Source: Caulobacter sp. HMWF025 (lineage in GTDB: Bacteria; Pseudomonadota; Alphaproteobacteria; Caulobacterales; Caulobacteraceae). Taken from it: a stretch of 35,286 bases of DNA. The stretch lies in contig NZ_QAII01000065.1 of the NCBI RefSeq assembly GCF_003060965.1, positions 1 through 35,286 on the forward strand. Direction: 5' to 3'. Below the pieces are notes generated by a model that saw nothing but the letters and a program-made list of their open reading frames with translations, searched no databases and was not told the DNA's origin. Below, piece by piece: positions 32,523 through 35,286 of the stretch; positions within the stretch are counted from its first letter, which is position 1; each line of letters starts with the position of its first letter. The position numbers and the translations under genes are program-made.

Positions 32523-33386
32523 TCAGTCCAAATGTCCTGCAGCACGTAGCTGCTCTCGCTCCTCAGCATTGCTTGGGCTCAAGCTGATAAATTCATCTGA
32601 CAGCGTCGCTGGGAGCTGGAGGGCAGCTATCAGTGCTCTATCTTTTGTGCCCCAAAGGATTGCGATGCCCTGCGGGCGTAAAATGTCACGAGCACCACCG
32701 TTCTTCCTGACGCGCTTCAACGGGTCTAACTGTGCTGCAATCGCAGGAATAGCGCTCCTCGGAATTGGCTTGCGCTGAATATTCCGGAACAGTTCTGCTA
32801 TTCGCGCTGCACCACCGCGGTGGGAATTTATAAGTGTAAGTAGCTTAGGGTCGAAGCCTTGCCAAATATTAGGTGGATAAGGCTCATCCTTCGCCAACCA
32901 AACGACCTGCTCGCGACCATAGGCTGAGATCTGCAATTTCCGATCTCCATTGTCGCCACTGGTTAGATTTTCAGGGCGGCATATGACTACGCCCAGATTG
33001 AAGCGAGCTTTTATTTCATTTTCCGATATGAGAACGCAAGGCTTATTGATTGCCTCCTTCGGGATCATCCATGATTTTTTTATTGTATGCTTTATGTCGA
33101 CGTCTACCCCGCCGAGGTCGAGGTCTAGGAATTTACCTTTAGGCTGACCTATAGCATCTCTGAATAGAATTTCGATCTTTGTACCGAGATACGTTTTCTC
33201 CGTCTTTTCGCATTGGGAGAGAACAAGGCGCTTGGTTCTGGGCGCATCGATTAACTCATCAATAGCGCGACGAATTAACTGAGCAGTCGCGCCCACAACT
33301 CCGTCAGGATCACTGACTGCGCGTTTGAGCTTGTCGGTCAGATAGACCAATAGTTCGCGATCGTCGTTGAAGTGAGGCTGCTTCAT
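32523..33386 (-). CDS. NaeI-family type II restriction endonuclease
   Basis: Type IIE NaeI cuts GCCGGC and needs a second DNA site as effector. This 287-residue protein follows NaeI throughout: KTEKTYLGTKIEILFRD, VDVDIKH, SWMIPKEAI and KRVRKNGGARDILRPQGIAIL. By my alignment from memory the catalytic residues NaeI E70, D86, D95, K97 correspond to E72, D88, D97, K99, all present. NaeI L43, whose change to Lys creates topoisomerase activity, aligns with L45 in DELID, so a nuclease is expected. The second half is the effector DNA-binding domain; the protein ends sooner than NaeI (about 30 residues shorter). GC content is clearly lower than in neighbouring genes. It lies 37 nt after the methyltransferase in the same direction. 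GCCGGC specificity is inference. Confidence 0.88.
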   Translation of the reverse strand: MKQPHFNDDRELLVYLTDKLKRAVSDPDGVVGATAQLIRRAIDELIDAPRTKRLVLSQCEKTEKTYLGTKIEILFRDAIGQPKGKFLDLDLGGVDVDIKHTIKKSWMIPKEAINKPCVLISENEIKARFNLGVVICRPENLTSGDNGDRKLQISAYGREQVVWLAKDEPYPPNIWQGFDPKLLTLINSHRGGAARIAELFRNIQRKPIPRSAIPAIAAQLDPLKRVRKNGGARDILRPQGIAILWGTKDRALIAALQLPATLSDEFISLSPSNAEEREQLRAAGHLD

Positions 33387-33423
33387 ACCACAGCGTCACA
33401 TACCCGCGTATACGTTAGGTTAA

Positions 33424-34491
33424 CTACGCTGCGAGCTGCCGTTCGACCAGAATATCCCGGACAGTCTTCGCTAGCTCTCCGGCGAGATTTGGCGGAACCG
33501 CGTTTCCAATCTGTCGCGCGACCTCAACCTTGGTCCCGTAAAATCTGAAACTGTCCGGAAACCCCATCAAGCGCGCAGCCTCCCGATGGCTAATCGGGCG
33601 GTTAGCTTCAGGGTGAAGGTAGCGCCCCTTCTCGGGCTTATAAAATTCAGTGCGGATCGTCACCGAAGGTCGATCCCACCACAAGCGTCCGAACAGGTCA
33701 GTGCCGCCGCTGGTCTTACGAACCCAGCAATCCGGCGTGATGTCTGGACGTTTAGCCAAGAGATCAAAGCGATTTCCACCGGGCGGTACAGCCGCATATC
33801 GCTCAAGGCTCTTCTGCGTGGGCGTGCGTCCAAAATGCAGGTTCAGCGTCGGAACAGATCCGATCTCAGTCCCTAACGTTTGCATCGGCAGATCCGATAT
33901 CACGTCGCGAACCGTACGCCATCGCGGCAGATTGCTTTTCAACTTCGGGTCCGCGTGCGACGGCAGCGGAGGAAAGTTCGGGAAGCTATTCGCTTCCCGC
34001 CAACCCAGGATGATTGTCCGCTTACGCGTCTGAGGCGCTCCATAATCGGCCGCATTGACTATCGTCGCTTGAGTTTGAAAACCATGCTGCCTGGCTTTGG
34101 ACTCGATCAACTGACGCTCAGGCGAGCGGAAAAGCTCTGCGACGTTCTCCATGACGAACACTCGAGCACCTGAACGCTCAGCAATTTCAATGAACGGCTC
34201 CCAAAGCGCGCGGCGCGTGTCACCGTCACGCTTCTTGTTCAGCAGGCTGAAACCTTGGCAAGGCGGGCCGCCGATGACCACGTCGGCTGCCGGCACCTCG
34301 TTGTGCAGCAGCCATTCCTCAATATTCGCGCAAACTGCTCGACCAGGGAAATTCAGCTCATGGGTTTTGACGGCGGCCTGATCATTGTCGATCGCTAGGA
34401 CGGTCTCAAAACCCCCGCAAAAATTCTGATCGCAGAACCCCAGGCTCATGCCGCCTGCGCCGCTGAACAGATCAATCACACGGAGAGTCAT
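33424..34491 (-). CDS. DNA (cytosine-5) methyltransferase, partner of the NaeI-like enzyme
   Basis: Protects the host's own sites from the adjacent endonuclease. It has all C5-methyltransferase blocks: motif I VIDLFSGAGGMSLGF, motif IV GGPPCQGFS with catalytic Cys78, motif VI ENVAEL, motif VIII QTRKRTI, a target-recognition region between about 190 and 300, motif IX (HREAARLMGFPD) and motif X QIGNAVPPN. Length 355 aa from ATG 34491. An in-frame start 33 nt further upstream (MFQLSERWIIL) is less likely since MTLRVIDLF is the standard N-terminus. GATAAT lies only 4 nt before the ATG, so the mRNA could be leaderless. Base composition matches the endonuclease, not the core genes. Confidence 0.95.
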   Translation of the reverse strand: MTLRVIDLFSGAGGMSLGFCDQNFCGGFETVLAIDNDQAAVKTHELNFPGRAVCANIEEWLLHNEVPAADVVIGGPPCQGFSLLNKKRDGDTRRALWEPFIEIAERSGARVFVMENVAELFRSPERQLIESKARQHGFQTQATIVNAADYGAPQTRKRTIILGWREANSFPNFPPLPSHADPKLKSNLPRWRTVRDVISDLPMQTLGTEIGSVPTLNLHFGRTPTQKSLERYAAVPPGGNRFDLLAKRPDITPDCWVRKTSGGTDLFGRLWWDRPSVTIRTEFYKPEKGRYLHPEANRPISHREAARLMGFPDSFRFYGTKVEVARQIGNAVPPNLAGELAKTVRDILVERQLAA

Positions 34492-34495
34492 AAGA

Positions 34496-34524
34496 ATTAT
34501 CCACCGTTCCGATAACTGGAACAA
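34496..34524 (-). promoter_or_regulatory. Candidate methyltransferase promoter with inverted-repeat operator
   Basis: Reading the minus strand: TTGTTC (34519-34524), 17-nt spacer, GATAAT (34496-34501), then TCTT and the ATG. Initiation would fall at or next to the start codon. An inverted repeat GTTCC-N7-GGAAC (34506-34522) occupies the spacer and could be an operator. A further TTGACA lies upstream (34544-34549) without a good -10 partner. Confidence 0.45.
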
Positions 34525-34585
34525 AACGCGAATATCGAGTTCCTGTCAAGCAATCGCTTGTTAGGATGCCGGCTACCGGCTGATT

Positions 34586-34990
34586 CTACAGCACATGCGC
34601 AGTCAGCTTTTCCGCAAGCCGCCCGCGGTCCTTTGTCTCGCATTCCCAGACCGTCAGAACCCGCAGCCCGAGTCCCGACAAAGCGCTCTCTGCCTGAACG
34701 TCCCGTTCCTTGTTGCGCTCGAATTTGGCTCGCCAGAGTTCACCGTTGTGAGACGGCATCGAGCCTCGGGCGCAAGTATGTTGATGCCAGAAGCACCCAT
34801 GAACTTGCACAACCCACTTTCTCCTGCGGTTTGCAAAGTCAGGTGAACCTGGGAGTGATCTAACGTTCCTCCGGTATGCCACCCCTATTTCGCGCAGCAG
34901 CGAGGCTACACATTCCTCCGGAGTTGTCCGCTTCTGGCGCACTCGCGCCATCGCCATGGAAGTTCGCGGGTCTTTTGGCTTCATCGACAT
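34586..34990 (-). CDS. vsr: Very short patch repair endonuclease (Vsr)
   Basis: Vsr nicks DNA 5' of the T in T:G mismatches that arise when 5-methylcytosine deaminates, starting repair at methylated sites. The 134-residue protein matches E. coli Vsr so closely that key residues have the same numbers: catalytic Asp51 (GSPDF), His64 and His69 (HGCFWHQH), and zinc ligands Cys66, His71, Cys73 and Cys117 (VWEC). E. coli Thr63 is Val here. It lies upstream of the methyltransferase, same strand, 94 nt apart. Classical Vsr serves Dcm sites; here the partner is a NaeI-type enzyme, so a different mismatch context is expected. Lower GC than core genes. Confidence 0.93.
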   Translation of the reverse strand: MSMKPKDPRTSMAMARVRQKRTTPEECVASLLREIGVAYRRNVRSLPGSPDFANRRRKWVVQVHGCFWHQHTCARGSMPSHNGELWRAKFERNKERDVQAESALSGLGLRVLTVWECETKDRGRLAEKLTAHVL

Positions 34991-35028
34991 GAATTGCTTT
35001 GATGGACCAAACCGACACTACACCGAAA

Positions 35029-35286
35029 TCACCCCGCGCGCCCCGGCGCTTCCTGACGAGAGCCATAGTGTAGACGTCCAACCCGCCGGTAGCCCCCGTA
35101 ACCCGACCCCAACGTCGGTGCGAACCTTATATCTCCTGGAGGCTGCAGCGTGCCGGGCTGGACAGGTTGGTCAAGGACTGGCCTTCGGCCAGCCGCGACG
35201 CGGCGGCGCGGAGCGCCGTCCTTGAGCAACCTGTCCAGACCGGCGATCGTCTCGCCGTGAGATGTAAGGATGGCTCTGCCCAGAGG
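35029..35286 (-). CDS. Possible 3' end of a gene running in from the right edge
   Basis: One minus-strand frame is open from the window edge to a stop at 35029 (85 residues). The first part, PLGRAILTSHGETIAGLDRL, looks protein-like. From about residue 18 the sequence coincides with the palindrome at 35158-35238 and becomes Arg/Pro/Gly-rich and unconvincing. It may be a gene tail altered by repeat insertion, or chance. No family recognised. Confidence 0.22.
   Translation of the reverse strand, partial: PLGRAILTSHGETIAGLDRLLKDGAPRRRVAAGRRPVLDQPVQPGTLQPPGDIRFAPTLGSGYGGYRRVGRLHYGSRQEAPGRAG
35158..35238. repeat. 81-nt branched palindrome at the right edge
   Basis: Outer arms CTGGACAGGTTG (35158-35169) and CAACCTGTCCAG (35227-35238) are perfect. 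A second stem CAAGGAC / GTCCTTG lies 2 nt inside on each side. The interior folds into TGGCC-TTC-GGCCA (35179-35191) and a G/C-rich hairpin (about 35197-35217). This predicts a three-way-junction structure in single strand. Confidence 0.75.

Noticed and set aside
34568-34580. Terminator hairpin between vsr and the methyltransferase (GCCGG-CTA-CCGGC)
   Set aside because: Only a 4-5 bp stem and no T-run on the coding strand.
1-35286. tRNA genes, CRISPR arrays, prophage or insertion-sequence transposase genes
   Set aside because: None were found by reading intergenic regions; the regularly shaped repeats are dispersed palindromes, not spaced direct repeats.

Overview
This GC-rich window (about 67% by eye) reads as chromosomal DNA of a Caulobacterales alphaproteobacterium, most likely Caulobacter or Phenylobacterium. 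The indicators are a CckA hybrid kinase directly downstream of fliQ-fliR-flhB, CtrA-type TTAA-N7-TTAA boxes before fliQ and between eipA and lepA, a DUF1134/EipA protein, and abundant short intergenic palindromes. No tRNA, rRNA or CRISPR array was recognised.

Layout. 1-2.7 kb: the edge of a probable DUF2339 membrane protein, two unrecognised proteins and repeat-rich DNA. 2.7-7.0 kb: flagellar export genes fliQ, fliR, flhB, then cckA. 7.1-12.4 kb: a membrane protein, an alpha/beta hydrolase, two translationally coupled glycosyltransferases (GT4, GT9) likely acting on envelope polysaccharide, and a YitT-family membrane protein. 12.5-17.4 kb: infC, probably starting at ATT, then two tandem exported S9 peptidases. 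Between the peptidases lies a remnant of the infC 3' end with its terminator, the footprint of a tandem duplication. 17.4-18.3 kb: a long structured non-coding stretch. 18.3-25.3 kb: an MFS exporter, rpmI-rplT, pheS - small beta-rich protein - pheT, a tiny membrane ORF and two coupled ACT-like proteins. 25.4-29.9 kb: periplasmic MsrA, two tandem DUF4139 proteins and a UPF0114/YqhA protein. 29.9-32.5 kb: eipA divergent from lepA.

From 32.5 kb to about 35.0 kb is a lower-GC island on the minus strand: a Vsr mismatch endonuclease, a C5-cytosine methyltransferase and a NaeI-family restriction endonuclease. This is a complete restriction-modification-repair cassette placed immediately after lepA. 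The right edge holds an 81-nt branched palindrome.

The most unusual observations are four. (a) A palindromic repeat of exactly 34 codons lies inside the N-terminus of the second DUF4139 protein and supplies the core of its apparent signal peptide. (b) The duplicated infC tail and terminator are almost unchanged although the two peptidases have diverged. (c) The NaeI-family system carries a Vsr, has a possible leaderless methyltransferase promoter with an embedded inverted repeat, and has a GCCGGC site in its spacer. (d) A perfect CtrA box lies in front of eipA, in the same window as cckA.
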